Part shown: positions 1 to 11,516 of the stretch, piece by piece | How positions within the stretch are numbered: position 1 is the first letter of the stretch | Layout of the letters: each line of letters starts with the position of its first letter | Assembly (NCBI RefSeq): GCF_036850765.1 | Contig: NC_089491.1 | Span: 133,540,266-133,604,265 of the forward strand | Length of the DNA: 64,000 bases | DNA from: Saccopteryx bilineata | Taxonomy: Eukaryota; Chordata; Mammalia; Chiroptera; Emballonuridae | Reading direction: 5' to 3' | The notes under the pieces: model-generated | Told to the model about the DNA's origin: nothing | The model's database searches: none | Seen by the model: only the letters and a program-made list of their open reading frames with translations | Program-made: the position numbers and the translations under genes

Positions 1-44
1 CACTTTAACTTCGGAAAAATACCAAAAAAAAAAAAAAAAAAGAG
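1..44 (+). repeat. Rhin-type SINE, 3' tail cut by window edge
   Basis: The sequence 'cttcggaaaaatacc' followed by poly(A) is the same 3' end seen on complete Rhin-type copies further along, for example the one ending near 14116. The body lies outside the window. Confidence 0.7.
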
Positions 45-61
45 TAAGAAATATAAATTTG

Positions 62-455
62 TGATTTCCACACTGGGCAGCTGCCCAGGCACCCACCTTA
101 GAGAGAACCCTGATTAGAAATGCCATTTTAACAACCGTTTCGCCAAACTCAATGATAAATTAGGTATCAGTTCTGCCAAACCAGTGCAAACTGGCTGAAT
201 CCCACCACTGGAAATATCCATTCTGATTTATGTTTACTCATGCATAAATGCGTGGGTGTAGGGCAAGCTCGTTTTGTGTCTCCACCCTTCCTACCAGTCT
301 ACATGGGGCTTCTTTGTATCCTTAGTTGGAGGACTTCTGTTCAGCTAAATTTCAGGCAATCTTGAATGATGGTTGTTCTATAGTTTAAATTTTGATGTAG
401 TTGTGGGAAGATAAGAATACCACATTTACTTACGCCACCATCTTGACCAGAAGTG
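62..455 (-). repeat. L1 5'UTR fragment, inverted
   Basis: Read on the minus strand this begins 'cttctggtcaagatggtggc', the typical start of a mammalian L1 5'UTR. It continues with an A-rich leader mentioning no open frame. It is a 5' end without its body, about 2.3 kb upstream of the LIMA1 CpG island, and would point away from the gene. Confidence 0.55.
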
Positions 456-871
456 GCGAGATGGCACACATTTTAAACTAAAATAGTTATCTTGCTTTTT
501 GTTTTATACCTATACTTTCAGTATAACTTATTATTTCTTGAAAATTCTACTATGTTTTAATTTTTTCAGCCATATTTCATAAAATCAGACTAGGAATAAA
601 TGCTTGATTAAAACTTCATTCAATGAAAAAGACACATCTGCCAAAAAAGTGTAGTTCAGACATGATGGTTGGTGGATATTTTTGTTTATGTTAACCAGTA
701 AGACAAAAATGAAACAGTGAAGAAATATGTTGGAACATCATTTATGAATTGGAAAATAGTCAACACTAGAAGAATACTTCCTCAATTTTTTGTGCTCCTC
801 ACAATGTCAAGGCCATAAATGTGACACATCTTTAATTCTATATTATCAACATTTTCTCCATAAGTCTACTG
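456..871. other. Upstream flank, nothing recognised
   Basis: AT-rich sequence with no coding potential and no repeat family that I recognise. Confidence 0.4.
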
Positions 872-1022
872 CCTATTTTTGTAAATAAGGTTTTACTGGA
901 ACATGACCACACACATTTTAAATGTAAGGGTTCTGAGTAGTTGTGACAAAGACTATACATGCTAGAAAGCCTAAAATATTTATTATTTGGCCATTTACAG
1001 AAAAAGTTGCAGATAACTGATC
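872..1022 (-). mobile_element. hAT-Charlie-like DNA transposon remnant
   Basis: The stretch 'tttgtaaataaggtttta' followed by 'cctaaaatatttattatttggcc' features and 'acagaaaaagtt' near the end recalls the common mammalian MER5/MER33-like hAT-Charlie elements. Terminal repeats are eroded and no target duplication was found. Confidence 0.45.
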
Positions 1023-1394
1023 TAGAAAATCAACAAAACATAAACTAAGCCCTGATTTGTAGCATTTGCCTATTTCTATGGAACACTCCTGTGCAGCTAA
1101 TTCATGCTACAAATGTGACATCTCTGAACAGAGTTGGGAAGAGATGCATACATTATACAGCATTTCCATAATACAGAGAAACAACCCCAAAAGCAGAGTT
1201 ATTTGTAAAATTAAGTTAAAAAAAGAAGTGATGGGTTTTGAATATTTACCTGTTTTTAACATATTTAACTGTAAATTTTTTTAATTTTATTTTAATAGTG
1301 GTTATGCTTAGTAATTGGATTATAAAATCCATCCAAATTTAGCAATCGGCCTTGCAAACTCGTAAAAGCAAACTGAGTGTACTATTGACTCTAT
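1023..1394. other. Upstream flank, nothing recognised
   Basis: AT-rich. A 72-codon open frame here has no family resemblance and is not called as a gene. Confidence 0.4.
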
Positions 1395-1586
1395 TTTCTT
1401 TCTTTTTTTCAATTTTTCCATTGAGAGAAAGAGACAGGAAGGGAGAGAGGGAGAGAGAAGCATCAACTTGTTCCACTTAGTTGTATACATCATGGGTTTT
1501 CTGGTACGTGCTCCGACCAAAGATCAAACCCATGACCTCCGCACTCCAGGAGGATGCTCTCTGCACTGAGCAACCCGCCCAGGACC
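1395..1586 (-). repeat. VES-type tRNA SINE, degenerate, antisense
   Basis: On the minus strand a diverged tRNA-like head precedes 'gatcaaacccatgacctcc' in mirror order and a GA-rich tail. The layout is that of the VES-type copies elsewhere in the window, with many substitutions, so this is an old copy. Confidence 0.6.
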
Positions 1587-1589
1587 TGC

Positions 1590-1705
1590 TAACTCTATTT
1601 TCAAATGGGTATTAAGGGAGGCTTTGGGAGAGCAAGTAATTTGGCTAAGTTCGTAAGCGGCTGAGTCACGATTCAAATCTAGGCCCAAAACTCTGACTCA
1701 GGTTC
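1590..1705 (-). repeat. MIR SINE, antisense
   Basis: 'aagtaatttggctaagttcg' followed by 'attcaaatctaggcccaaa' matches the reverse of the MIR core (tRNA-like head and 'acttgcccaaggtcacacag' segment). Confidence 0.6.
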
Positions 1706-2639
1706 GGCTTCTTGGTAAATAGGGCCAATATTGGCTTAAATTTTTTCTTTGTTTGTTTAATCTGCAGGGGAGGGCATATATTGCAGTAACTCTACATGCA
1801 AGGGAATGCATTTTCTGAAGCACCATCTTATATTGATATTGCATACTCGTTTACATTCCCATGTTGAATGCCAGTTTTGCTAGAGTCTTGATGCTTGACA
1901 CCTATCCAGAAATCAGTCTAGGCTGGATAGTTGAAGGAAGAAAGGAACAACTGGGTGGCCTATCCATCACCTGCTGTAGGAAATTTCTCTTCTTAAAAAA
2001 TTTCCTGAATTGCTTTAAGAAATGTAAATACAGGTGTTTAGTGCCACGAGCCCCTTATAGTACTATACTATACGAATTCCGAAAAGCTTCAGAAAGTTTG
2101 CAGTCTGAAATCTTGCTACCCCTGGGGTGCAGAAAAAAGGAAAGGAGACCAACAAAGAACACTCTTTCGCCCCAGGGAACTGGTGCAAGAGTTTGGGGGC
2201 AGGATGACCAAGTGCCAGGCCTTTTAAAGTTCTCTACCTACCTTTCACACAGCTCTTAGCTGCTGGAAAACTTAAGAGATCTGCTTCGTCCAGCCCCTTC
2301 ATTAATGTGAGGAAATTCTAGTGAGGAGAAGCCACTTGATGAACATCAAGCGGTCGAAGGCAGGTTTAATTTATAGCTCTTTCCACTATACAACACGGCT
2401 TTCTCTAAAATATCCTCCCTGCAAAGAACTTACCCCGAAATCACCAGGAATCTGGCTGAGGACTGGCCTAGAGTTGAGCCTAGGATAAACCCCCAGTCTC
2501 TCCTGAGTCAAACTGCCCTAACTCTGAATCAGAGAGTTGATTAAGGTCAAAGTGGAGAAGCACAAAGCCCAAGGCGGTTAAGATACGCGGACTCCTCTGT
2601 AAGCAGCACAGAGGGTCAGACCCAGTCTCAGAAAAGGAA
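1706..2639. other. Upstream of the CpG island, nothing recognised
   Basis: Moderately GC-rich toward its right end. No gene or repeat is recognised. A 132-codon open frame at 1861-2259 shows no known domain. Confidence 0.4.
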
Positions 2640-2930
2640 CCCCGCCTCTCACAAGGCGAACACCGCCCCGGGAGCGACAGGACCAACCGCGAAAGCAGGG
2701 AACGCAGCCGGCAGCGCGCACGCTCTACCCGAGGCCGCAAGAGAGGCGGGCTGGCGTGCGCGCCCCCGCGGCGGTGGGGAGGGTTCAGGGCGGGGCTCTG
2801 AACCGGACCTGGGCGGGGCCGCAGGAGCTGTAGGTGCTGCGGCTAGGTCGCGACAGGTGCGCAAGACAGAGCGCCTGGGACCCGTGGCAGGGCTGGTAGC
2901 AGTGCAGAGAAAAGACCGCTTTTAGCCAGG
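2640..2930 (+). promoter_or_regulatory. LIMA1: CpG island, probable LIMA1 (EPLIN-beta) promoter
   Basis: A sharp rise in GC and CpG density, unique in the window outside the L1 5'UTR. It holds two GC boxes of SP1 type (gggcggggc) at 2788-2796 and 2811-2819. No TATA box is apparent, as is usual for CpG-island promoters. A consensus splice donor lies at its 3' edge (2930), and the coding exons of LIMA1 follow on the same strand. Promoter assignment is inference from position and composition; the start site cannot be fixed from sequence. Confidence 0.65.
2800..2929 (+). other. LIMA1: Probable LIMA1 non-coding exon 1
   Basis: The GC-rich segment ends in CAG|GTAAGG at 2929/2930, a near-perfect donor. 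It has no ATG in frame with the exon 2 start, which fits a 5'UTR exon. A weaker alternative donor, CAG|GTGCGC, lies at 2856/2857. The 5' limit given is only approximate. The link to exon 2 is inferred from strand, order and absence of another promoter-like region nearby. Confidence 0.45.
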
Positions 2931-2934
2931 TAAG

Positions 2935-3848
2935 GGCCTTCTCTCTCCACAACATCCATAGTCGGAGGGTGCGCGGAGACCTCGGCTTTCCTCCACACCT
3001 TCTTTCTCCCGCGACTTCTGGGACGAGGGTAATAGAGTGTGAACCCCTCACCCTCAAAAGAAGGATCAGAGCAACTGCTGATCCTCTGCTCTTTCCTCAC
3101 TTTTGGTACTGATCTGTGGTTGGAAGTAATTACAAAGGGCTGAGACTTTGTTGCCTGAAGGCTCATAGGAATTCCTTTTTCTTCAGTCAGGAACACTCCT
3201 TTTCAACTATGTTTTTTGTTTGTTTTGGGTTTTTTTTTTTGTTTGGTTGGTTGGTTTTTGGTTTGGTAGAGGAAGGTGGAAGTTCATCTAAATTCAAAAT
3301 AATCTCCCAGGGAAATAGTATTATGATATGCAACTGCTCTTTTCCCTTCTTCGTTTTCAGCCATTCCCTCCCTCTTCGATTTTTCTGCCCTTCCATTCTT
3401 CCAGTTGCACTATGTTAAAGACACCTATATCCTTTTGAGGTATGTTGAGAATATAGCAGTCATTGCAACTGGATGTATCATCTTGGAGTCGCTATCATGT
3501 ATGTATTGCTGGCACCTGTCACCAACTTATGTAGGTGCTAATATTATAGGTAATTGTACACCTCTGGCTACACTTACTAAACTCGAAGTTGTAGGTGCTA
3601 GGAGCCAACCATCTGGCTCCCATCCTTGCCTCCTTCTGGTGCTTTCAACAAGGAGTTTAGCTGATCCTGGTGAGAGATATTTGAAGTACTATTGTCTTTC
3701 ACTTAATTCCAGCTTTCAAAAGCCTGCTTAATCAAGATGGTTCTATGAACTTGACTTTCTAAGTTAGTCAGGGTACTTAGGAAGTTATCAGCCTTTAAGA
3801 TAATGCCTCTTTAGGGTAGAGGTTTTTTGCATTAGAGTCATTCTTTTG
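2935..3848. other. Start of intron 1, mostly unclassified
   Basis: Contains a G/T-rich low-complexity tract at about 3210-3270 (runs of T with gtttggttggttgg). The remainder is unclassified single-copy-looking sequence. Confidence 0.4.
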
Positions 3849-3849
3849 C

Positions 3850-3876
3850 TCTCTCTCTCTCTCTCTCTCTCTCTTT
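3850..3876 (+). repeat. (CT)n microsatellite
   Basis: Uninterrupted CT dinucleotides, about 13 units. Confidence 0.9.
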
Positions 3877-4365
3877 CATATAAGAGAACGTTTATTTAGA
3901 AAGTCACAGGGGTAGAAGTGAATGGTAGAGAAAATGGGCTCAGGAAACAAGTCACAGAGGCAAAAGGAGGGCCATTGGAGCTTAGGTAGGAAAAAGGTAA
4001 AGGTAACAAGTCTGGGAGCATCTGGGGGTGGGGGAGAAGAAAGGCGAAGGTGTGCTCTGGAGAGAGAAAGAGATTGTTCTCAATTTAGGTGGTTAAATAA
4101 AATACTTTCTATCTGCATACTTACTAATACTATTCACTAATGATAAATACTTTAGGAACCATGAAATAACACTTTCTTCTGAGGTCTGATATAGGCACAA
4201 AAAATGATGACCCTCAACAAACATTTCTAAGTTTCTGTGGAGTTATAGCCTGGCTGAAGGATGATCTTGTTTTAGGTAGACCTTCAAGAAGGTATAGAGT
4301 TAGCAGGAGAGAAGGTTTTAAAGAAAAGAAAGTGTGCATGCATATATATTTCTTTGTTTTGCATC
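3877..4365. other. Unclassified intronic stretch
   Basis: G- and A-rich on the + strand between about 3890 and 4080, and it looks repeat-derived, but I cannot assign a family. No coding signal. Confidence 0.35.
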
Positions 4366-4712
4366 AATAGAAAAACACAAGAACATTATACTGAGTGAAA
4401 TAAGTAAATCAGAAAAGTTAAGAACTGTATGATTTCACATGTAGGTGGGATATGAAACTGAGACTCATGGACATAGACAAAAGTGAAGTGGTTACCAGGG
4501 GGAGGGGACAGTGGGGAAGGAGGATGTTGGGGAGGGGGGAGGATGTAAAGAGGGACAAATATAAGGTGACAGAAAATTATTTGACTTTGGGTGATGGGTA
4601 TACAACATAGTTAACAGTTCAAATGCTATAGAAATGTCTACCTGAAGCCTATGTATTCTTACTGATCAGTGTCACCCTGCTAAATTTAATTTTCTAAATA
4701 AAATTTTTAAAA
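4366..4712 (+). mobile_element. L1 3'-end fragment
   Basis: The phrases 'tgagtgaaataagtaaatca', 'gtatgatttcacatgtaggt' and 'ggttaccagggggagggg' are the usual end of L1 ORF2 and the G-rich 3'UTR. It closes with an AATAAA-like A-rich tail near 4695-4725. It is heavily 5'-truncated. Confidence 0.8.
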
Positions 4713-4723
4713 AAAGAAAAAAG

Positions 4724-5122
4724 AACCTGACCAGGCTGTGGTGCAGGGGATAGAGCATCCGACTGGGATTCAGAGGACCCAGGTTCAAAACCCCGAGGTT
4801 GCCAGCTTGAGCGCGGCCAACTCAACTCACTGACTTGAGTGTGGGATCATAGACATGACCCCATGGTCACTGGTGTTAGCCCAAAAAGTTCACTGGCTTG
4901 AAGCCCAAGGTTGCTGTCTTGAGCAAGAGGTCACTGGCTCAGGCTGTAGCCCCCCAATCAAGGCACGTATGAGAAAGCAATCAATGAACAACTAAGGTGC
5001 TACAGTGAAGAGTTGATGCTTCTCATCTCTCTCCTTTCCGGTCTCTTTGTCCCTATATGTCCCTCTCTCTGTCTCTCTCTCTACTCTCTGTCTCTCACAC
5101 TAAAGAAAAGAAAAAGAAAAAC
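4724..5122 (+). repeat. Long D-type tRNA SINE
   Basis: The head 'cctgaccaggctgtggtgca' with 'gttcaaaaccccgaggttg' (B-box region) is followed by repeated 'cttgag' modules, 'gagaaagcaatcaatgaaca', a CT-rich tract and an A-rich tail. It is inserted in the tail of the preceding L1. Confidence 0.85.
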
Positions 5123-6517
5123 TCATAACATGGCAATACATACTTTAGAAGCATTTTCTTTTTTTGGATACATTTTTTGAGTGCCTCTTATTTTGTCATT
5201 TCTACTGTGGATTCAAAGTTCCAAACGTCCCTACTATAAAAAAGCTTGAAATCAAAGGTGTTGGACAGTTCAGTGGATACAATTTACAGTATTAGTGAGG
5301 TCAGTGCTATACCCGAGTGCTGTGGGAGCACAGATAATTTTATTTTAAATTCTAGTTTTCCTTAACAAAACAAAGTAAACAACTGCAATAGTAAAAACCT
5401 TTGAGTAATAAAGTTCTATTCAACTCATGAATTTGTATCATTCATATTTCTTATCTAGTGTTGTGTCAGCATCACGACCTTTTGAAGATGGGATTAGGTC
5501 CTGTTTTTAATTCTGTAGCAGTTCAGTAAATAGTTGGTAAGGCTATTTTCATTGTTCTATAATAGGTCTGGAAATTTTGTTATCAGTAATCCCTGAACTG
5601 TTGAGCTACTGGGAAGAGAATAGAGTACTGGCAACAGTAAGAAAACAGTGCCTTTTGGTAAAAATTGCTCCATTGTGTTCCTTTGTTTAACTTGGTACAT
5701 TTAAACTTTGTTCCAGACTCTGGCTAAAGGTGGGCAAGATTTCAATCTTCTAATAATTCTAAGAAGAGAAAGCTTCAGAAGTGAAAACAATTGTATTAAC
5801 AGCACATATTGGTAACAGAGGATAACTTTTTCTTGCTAAAGTGTCCTCAAAATATCTTTTTCTATATATTTTTTTCTTTGGAGGAGGGGATAGAGTGGGT
5901 AGATGAATGGAAAAGGAAAGAGCCAGAAATGTTTGAAGATTATTTATAGTGTTTTGATGCTCTGAAGTCTGTAGTAGTCTTGAATGCTCTTTATATAACT
6001 GCAGACTTTTTATTAATTGCCTACTACTGTGTGCCAGGTTCTAGTATACAGACATGGTCCCTTCTCTATGAATATGTTTTTCATTTTTAAAATAGATCGT
6101 GAGTTAGTAGTACTCGATATTGGTTGTTTTGTTTAGTAATTTGAGTCACAGTACTTGTTGAACATGTTTCTTTAACATTGCCTACTTCCTTCCTTTCTGT
6201 TTACAGTCTAGGTAAGTGGTCTCCATCAGAAATTTTTGGAAAGGCAGTAGGTCTATTTGCATGTAATTTGGGTACCTACAATGACTACATTGTTTTCTTA
6301 CAATGTTTTCAGGTACAAAGGTTCTTCAAAGACAGACAAAAAAGAATGTTGACAGTGTGGGAGATCATTGGACATGTTTGCCATAAAAGGCATGGTAGAA
6401 TTTGTCATTATTTATGTTGACCATGAAACTACTTTTCAGGCATTCTTATTCATGCACTCAAAAACAGATGACTTTCCTTTAGATTGGAATTGTACTCTTT
6501 TTGTGAATAGAAAAGTG
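5123..6517. other. Intronic, largely unclassified
   Basis: No gene. At about 6005-6070 'gcctactactgtgtgccagg' is a likely antisense MIR remnant. The rest is AT-rich and looks single-copy. Confidence 0.4.
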
Positions 6518-6530
6518 GGTAACTTGGTTC

Positions 6531-6849
6531 TTTTTTTTTTTTCAGAGAGAGGGATAGATAGGGACAGACAGTCAGGAACAGAGATAGATGAGAAGCATCA
6601 ATCATCAGTTTTTCATTGTGACACCTTAGTTGTTCATTGATTGCTTTCTCATAGGTGCCTTGACCGTGGGCCTTCAGCAGACTGAATAACCCCTTGCTCA
6701 AGCCAGCGACCTTGGGAGTTTTTTTTTTTTGTTTTTTTTTGCTCAAGCCAGATGAGCTCTCGCTCAAGTTGGCGACCTCGGGGTCTCAAACCTGGGTCCT
6801 CGGCATCCCAGTCCGACGCTCTATCCACTGCGCCACGGCCTGATCAGGC
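6531..6849 (-). repeat. Long D-type tRNA SINE, antisense, with TSD
   Basis: It is bounded by a 13-bp direct repeat ggtaacttggttc at 6518-6530 and 6850-6862. Poly(T) sits at the left end and the tRNA-like head ('gcctgatcagg' on +) at the right, so the element runs on the minus strand. An internal T-rich insertion lies at 6720-6740. Confidence 0.9.
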
Positions 6850-6862
6850 GGTAACTTGGTTC

Positions 6863-8142
6863 TGAAGTCAGGAATTTCCATAAGAAAAGACTGTTGGGGA
6901 TTTTTGTTTGTTTGTTTGTTTTTTAAGGTTGCTGTGGTCTTTCACTATATTTTTATAGGAAGTTTAAGTACTTTATTTTGGATTATGTACAGTAATCTCC
7001 AGGTGATGTTAAATTACTTAACACAGACTCTCAAGGTTCTTTAGTAACAAATGAGTGGTTGTAAATTGAGTAGTTTCTACTTAGTGGTTGTGGAATTGAG
7101 ATTCTATGGTAAATGGTATTCTTGGTAGGACCACACTGATATGTTTATTCAGTGGCTAGATGCAAAGTCGGTGGGACTCAGTCATGTTATTGTGCTAATG
7201 CAGACCTCTTTTCATGAAAAGGGCAAGGTTTGACCCAACAGGCAATTCATTTTTCAGCATGTCAATTGATTTCTTTCAACTTGAAGATGTTTCTAGAGAC
7301 TTCACATGTCCAGTCATAAGAAGTTAACATGAAACCATGAAAATTTACATTCTTTTTTCTTTCTTACAAAGAATTTCTTCATAATGTTACTCTGAAAGTA
7401 AGAACTTTCATATGAGAAAAAAATGCAACTTTTTTGTACTTCTGATAAGTATGGAGCTGTTTTTTCCTTTATATGTCCTATAACAGAGCTTACTATTTGG
7501 AAAACCTTCCAATACCTCAAACAGGTTTTTTCTTGCATGCCAAAGTATTGCCAATGTTTCATTACCCATAGGTCAGTAATCCTGATATGCTTTTACTTGG
7601 GTTTAGATTTCTATAATTTATTTTCTTCCATAAATTAAAAGCAAGCAAATGGCCTATGACTTCTTTTCCTCATAGTCAGTTTTACTGAAGAGGTAACATT
7701 TGCTCAGATTTGGCTTCTACCTTTAATACTAGAGGATATCTGACTGTCTATGCATAGTGCCCAGTGATTTCCCTATATTGGCCTTGTCACCATCCTCCTC
7801 CTAACCACTTGGCAACATTTGATCAAGGGGACAACTTATCGGGTTCTTTCTTTAATTTGGGTTTCTTGATATGATTGTACTGGTCCTCCATCTTGTAATC
7901 AAACCCCTTCCTCCCATGCTCCTTCACTAACTCACAGTCTTTTTGTCTCTTAAATGTAGGTGTTTGCTATGGCCCTGTCCAGCATCTTAAATGTGCAATT
8001 TGGTCTGCTTTAATACCTCCATGTCAGTGACTTGCAAAATATCTTTTTAAAAGACTTTTTTTTAATTTTATATATGTAACTCTTGTTTTATTCTCACATA
8101 TACAAATATACATACACATTTAGAAAATAAGAAGTACATATG
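6863..8142. other. Intronic, unclassified
   Basis: AT-rich, with a short gttt repeat at 6905-6925. No coding potential and no repeat family recognised with confidence. Confidence 0.35.
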
Positions 8143-8240
8143 CTGGCCTTGGCTGGGTGACTCCATTAGTTGTAATGTCATCCTGATGCACCAAGGTTGC
8201 AGGTTCAATCCCCAATGCTGGCACAAAAGAAAATAAAAAG
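8143..8240 (+). repeat. VES-type SINE head, degenerate
   Basis: 'ggccttggctgggtgactcc' and 'gcaggttcaatccccaatgc' correspond to the VES tRNA-like head. The tail is only a short A-rich run. Confidence 0.55.
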
Positions 8241-8900
8241 AAGTACACGTACTAATTATAGAAAACCTGGGGAAAATTAGAAAGCATATAAAATATTTCA
8301 TAATCTGTTCCAGAGAGAACTGTAATTTGATGTATTTCATTTCAGACTTTTTTTTCCTTTGATATACACATGCTCACAAACACACAGCTAATTGGACTCA
8401 TACTATTACAGTAGATATAATTTTGTATCTACTTTTTAAAACTTTATATTATGTCATAATTTTTCATGGCATCAAAATCATTTGAAAACAATTTTAGTGG
8501 ATATTTAATACCACACTGTATTGATGTTGCATAATTTAACTGTGGGTTTAGGTGTTTTGATTGTTACATTATTAATAAGTGAAAAAAATTGAGAATAAGT
8601 TTATGCATAAATCTTTCTACAAATCACTTACTATTTTCTTAGGTTAGATTCCCAGAAGGTGAACTATTGGGTCAAAGGGCATGAATATTGAAAAATACTA
8701 AACTTGCTGTCAAATTGCTTTTCATAAAGACTAGACTAATTAACATTCTCACCTGGAGTGATTGTGAGTGCCCTTCTTAGTACATTCTTTGTAACATTGA
8801 ATATTATTTTTAATCTTTATTAATTTGATAAGCAAGGGTAATTTAATTTGTATTTAATTATTAATGAGAGTGAATACTTCATATATTCATTTCAATTTCT
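8241..8900 (-). mobile_element. Old L1 fragment, antisense
   Basis: The segments 'cagaaggtgaactattgggt' and 'acattctcacctggagtg' are reverse-strand remnants of L1 ORF2/3'UTR sequence. They are strongly diverged and 5'-truncated. Confidence 0.5.
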
Positions 8901-9117
8901 TTTTCTGTGAATTGTAATTTGTTTAATCTATTTCCATTGCGGGGGGGGGTCTTAACATTTTAATTATGTTGTTTTTCTGTCAGCTTCTTTCATTTATTTG
9001 GGGGAGGACATATAGGTTTTCATTAGGCCAAATTGAATAAGTGGAGTGACAAAAGAGAAAGTGTACAAGAAGTTTAAATTTTGGTGTTTTAAATGCCCAT
9101 TGTTATGAGAAGGCAGA

Positions 9118-9300
9118 GCTTGTGACTGATGAAGCAGCAATGTGGAACGGAAGGGTGCTGGCTTGAGAGTCAGGAGGATTCCCCACTTGGTGTTGAAAAC
9201 CAGCCACTTAGGTTATCGTGGGTAAGTCATTCATCCTATCTGAGCTTCATCTGTAAAATAAGAAGGTTGGGCTCTTGAACTCAAAGTCCACACAACCTCT
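9118..9300 (+). repeat. MIR SINE
   Basis: Reads 'ggtgctggcttgagagtcag' followed by 'aagtcattcatcctatctga' and 'ttcatctgtaaaataagaag', in the order of the MIR consensus. Confidence 0.75.
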
Positions 9301-9630
9301 GCGCTGAAAGGATGACTTTTGATCACTGCTCACTATACACTCTAAAACTATTTTTTCTCCCGTTCCTGACCCTTCACCCATTTTAGATATACAGAGCCTG
9401 AGGAAAGACTAGGTGCAGTAAAGGCAATTTCTCAGGGCTAGTAAGGCTTAATGGAGCCTGGTGGCAATTTAATGTATTTGTGCCCTCACAACAATAGAAG
9501 TTGCAAAGATTGGTATTTTTTAGGCACTCCCACAGATTGACACTTGGCAACGTGGTAAAGTAAGTCTGAAAAACCCTGCTGATCTATGCTGCAAAGTACT
9601 GTCATCTCTAGTAAATGTAAAGCAAGTCTT

Positions 9631-9641
9631 TCTTTTTATTT

Positions 9642-9678
<37 letters not shown>

Positions 9679-10023
9679 GAGAGAGTGGGTGGGAGAAAAG
9701 AGGTAAGGAGCATCAACTCAGAGCTTTACTTTAGTTGTTTATTGATTGGTTCTCATACCTGCCTTGACGGGGTTGGGGGTTGGGGGTTGGGCTCAAGTGG
9801 AGCCAGTGACCTTGGGCTCAAGCCAGTGACCTGTACTTCAAGCCAGCAACCTAGGGATCAGGTTGCTGATCCACGCTCAAGCTGGAGATCCCTTACTCAA
9901 GTTGACAAGCCTGTGCACAAGCTGATGAACTTACACTCTAGCTGGTGGCCTTGGGTTTTGAACAGAAGCCCTCAGCCTCAAGAGTTGATGTTCTATTCAT
10001 TGCATCACCAGCAGTCAGATTAT
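9631..10023 (-). repeat. Long tRNA SINE (D-like), antisense
   Basis: The element begins with a (GA)n tract at 9642-9674, then repeated 'gctcaagcc' modules, and ends with a diverged tRNA-like head. An imperfect 11-bp duplication aaagca(a)gtct/aaagcaaatct lies at 9620-9630 and 10024-10034. The long open frame across it comes only from the repeat. Confidence 0.75.
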
Positions 10024-10169
10024 AAAGCAAATCTGATGATAGGAGGTTTAAATTGCCGAGTCAAGTTATTTAACAGCTTTCACTATTTCATACCAAAACT
10101 ATCCTTAGTGTTTTTATTTGTGATTTGTATAAGCTCTTTATTTTAAGAATATCAATCCTTTGTCCTTTG

Positions 10170-10577
10170 GGCCCTGGCTGGTTGGCTCAGCAGTAGAGCA
10201 TCAGCCCAGCATGTGGAAGTCCCAGGTTCGATTCCTGGCTAGGGCACACAGAAGAAGCAACCATCTGCTTCTTCCCCCTTCCCCTTTCTTTCTTTCTCTC
10301 TTTCTCTCTTTCTCTCTTTCTCTCTCTCTCTTCTCCTCCTGAAGCCATGGCTTGAATGTTTCAAGCAAAGTTGGCTCCAGGCTCTGAGAATGGCTCCATG
10401 GTCTCTGCCTCAGGCCTCGAAATAACTCCGTTGCCGAACAACAGAGCTCTGGCCCAGCAGGGCAGAGCATCACATAGTAGGGGCTTGCCAGGTGGATCCC
10501 GGTCAGGGCACATGTAGGAATCTGTCTCTCTGCCTCCCCTCCTCTCACTAAAAAATAAATAAATAAATAAATAAATT
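10170..10577 (+). repeat. Rhin-type SINE with TSD
   Basis: The head 'gccctggctggttggctcag' with 'aggttcgattcctgg' as B box is followed by the pyrimidine-rich middle and ends in (AAAT)n. A 12-bp duplication ctttgtcctttg lies at 10158-10169 and 10578-10589. The internal CTCF-like module has decayed in this copy. Confidence 0.9.
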
Positions 10578-10589
10578 CTTTGTCCTTTG

Positions 10590-11130
10590 ATCAAATGTTT
10601 AATTAGTTGTTGCCTTTTAATTTTGTACATGATATATTATTACTTATCTATAGATCTTTTTCTTTGGGATTTCTTTTTTTGCTTTTATGTTTAAAAGTCC
10701 TTTGTCATCTAGAGATGGATTAAGTATTCACTTTGATTTACTTCTAATTTTTATGGCTTTACTTTTTATATTTAATTTTTAAATGTGTCTTGAATTTACT
10801 TTGGAATGCCAAACCAATATGTTTAGTGCCTTTGCATATCTCTGAGCTTCAGATTCATATTTCTAACTACCTAGTAGACCATGTGGGTAGTCCCTATACA
10901 TCTGGCACCTGCATCTACCTTGTTTCCCAAAGGAGAAAGCTTGAACTTGTGTTGAACACTTCAGTCCTCTCTCCCCCCACATTTAATCACCAACATTTGT
11001 TGGTTCTACCTCAGTGGTGGTAATGTCTCTTTTATCAGTCTTCTAACTCAGATCTCCCTTTTTTGCTAGAGTCCCCAAGCAATCCTTAAAGTTGGCTTCC
11101 ATTTTTCCTTCAGCCCAGAGTTTTCATAAA
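10590..11130. other. Intronic, unclassified
   Basis: AT-rich left half, more pyrimidine-rich right half. No gene and no confident repeat; an A-run lies at 11130-11143. Confidence 0.35.
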
Positions 11131-11301
11131 AAAAAAAAAAAAATAGAGCACTGATTTCCAAAGTATGATTCCCTTGATTAACTGTTTCAGAATCACCTGG
11201 GGTGGGCCTTGGCCAGATAGCTCAGTTGATTATAGTGTAATCCTGATACAACAAGGCTGTGGATTTAATCCCCAGTCAGGACACCTATGAGTCAACCAAT
11301 G

Positions 11302-11506
11302 CCCTGACCTGTGATGGTGCAGTGGATAAAGCATCAACCTGGAATGCTGAGGTTGCCAGTTCAAAACTGTAGGCTTTCCCAGTCAAGGCACAAATAGGCA
11401 GTCAATGAACAACTAAAGTGAAGCAACTATGAGTCGATACTTCTCGCTCCCTCTCCCCTCTCTCTCTCTCTTATCTCTGTAAGAATTAAGAAATTAAAAA
11501 AAAAAT
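11302..11506 (+). repeat. Short C-type tRNA SINE nested in VES
   Basis: Starts 'ccctgacctgtgatggtgca' and ends in CT-rich and A-rich sequence. It is flanked by tcaaccaatg at 11292-11301 and 11507-11516. Confidence 0.9.
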
Positions 11507-11516
11507 TCAACCAATG

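Noticed and set aside
2480..3196. Several minus-strand open frames over the CpG island
   Set aside because: They are GC-driven shadows over the LIMA1 promoter and exon 1, with no known protein similarity. A divergent gene cannot be excluded but has no support.
9586..10146. 186-codon open frame with RE repeats
   Set aside because: The RERERE stretch is the (GA)n tail of an antisense SINE.
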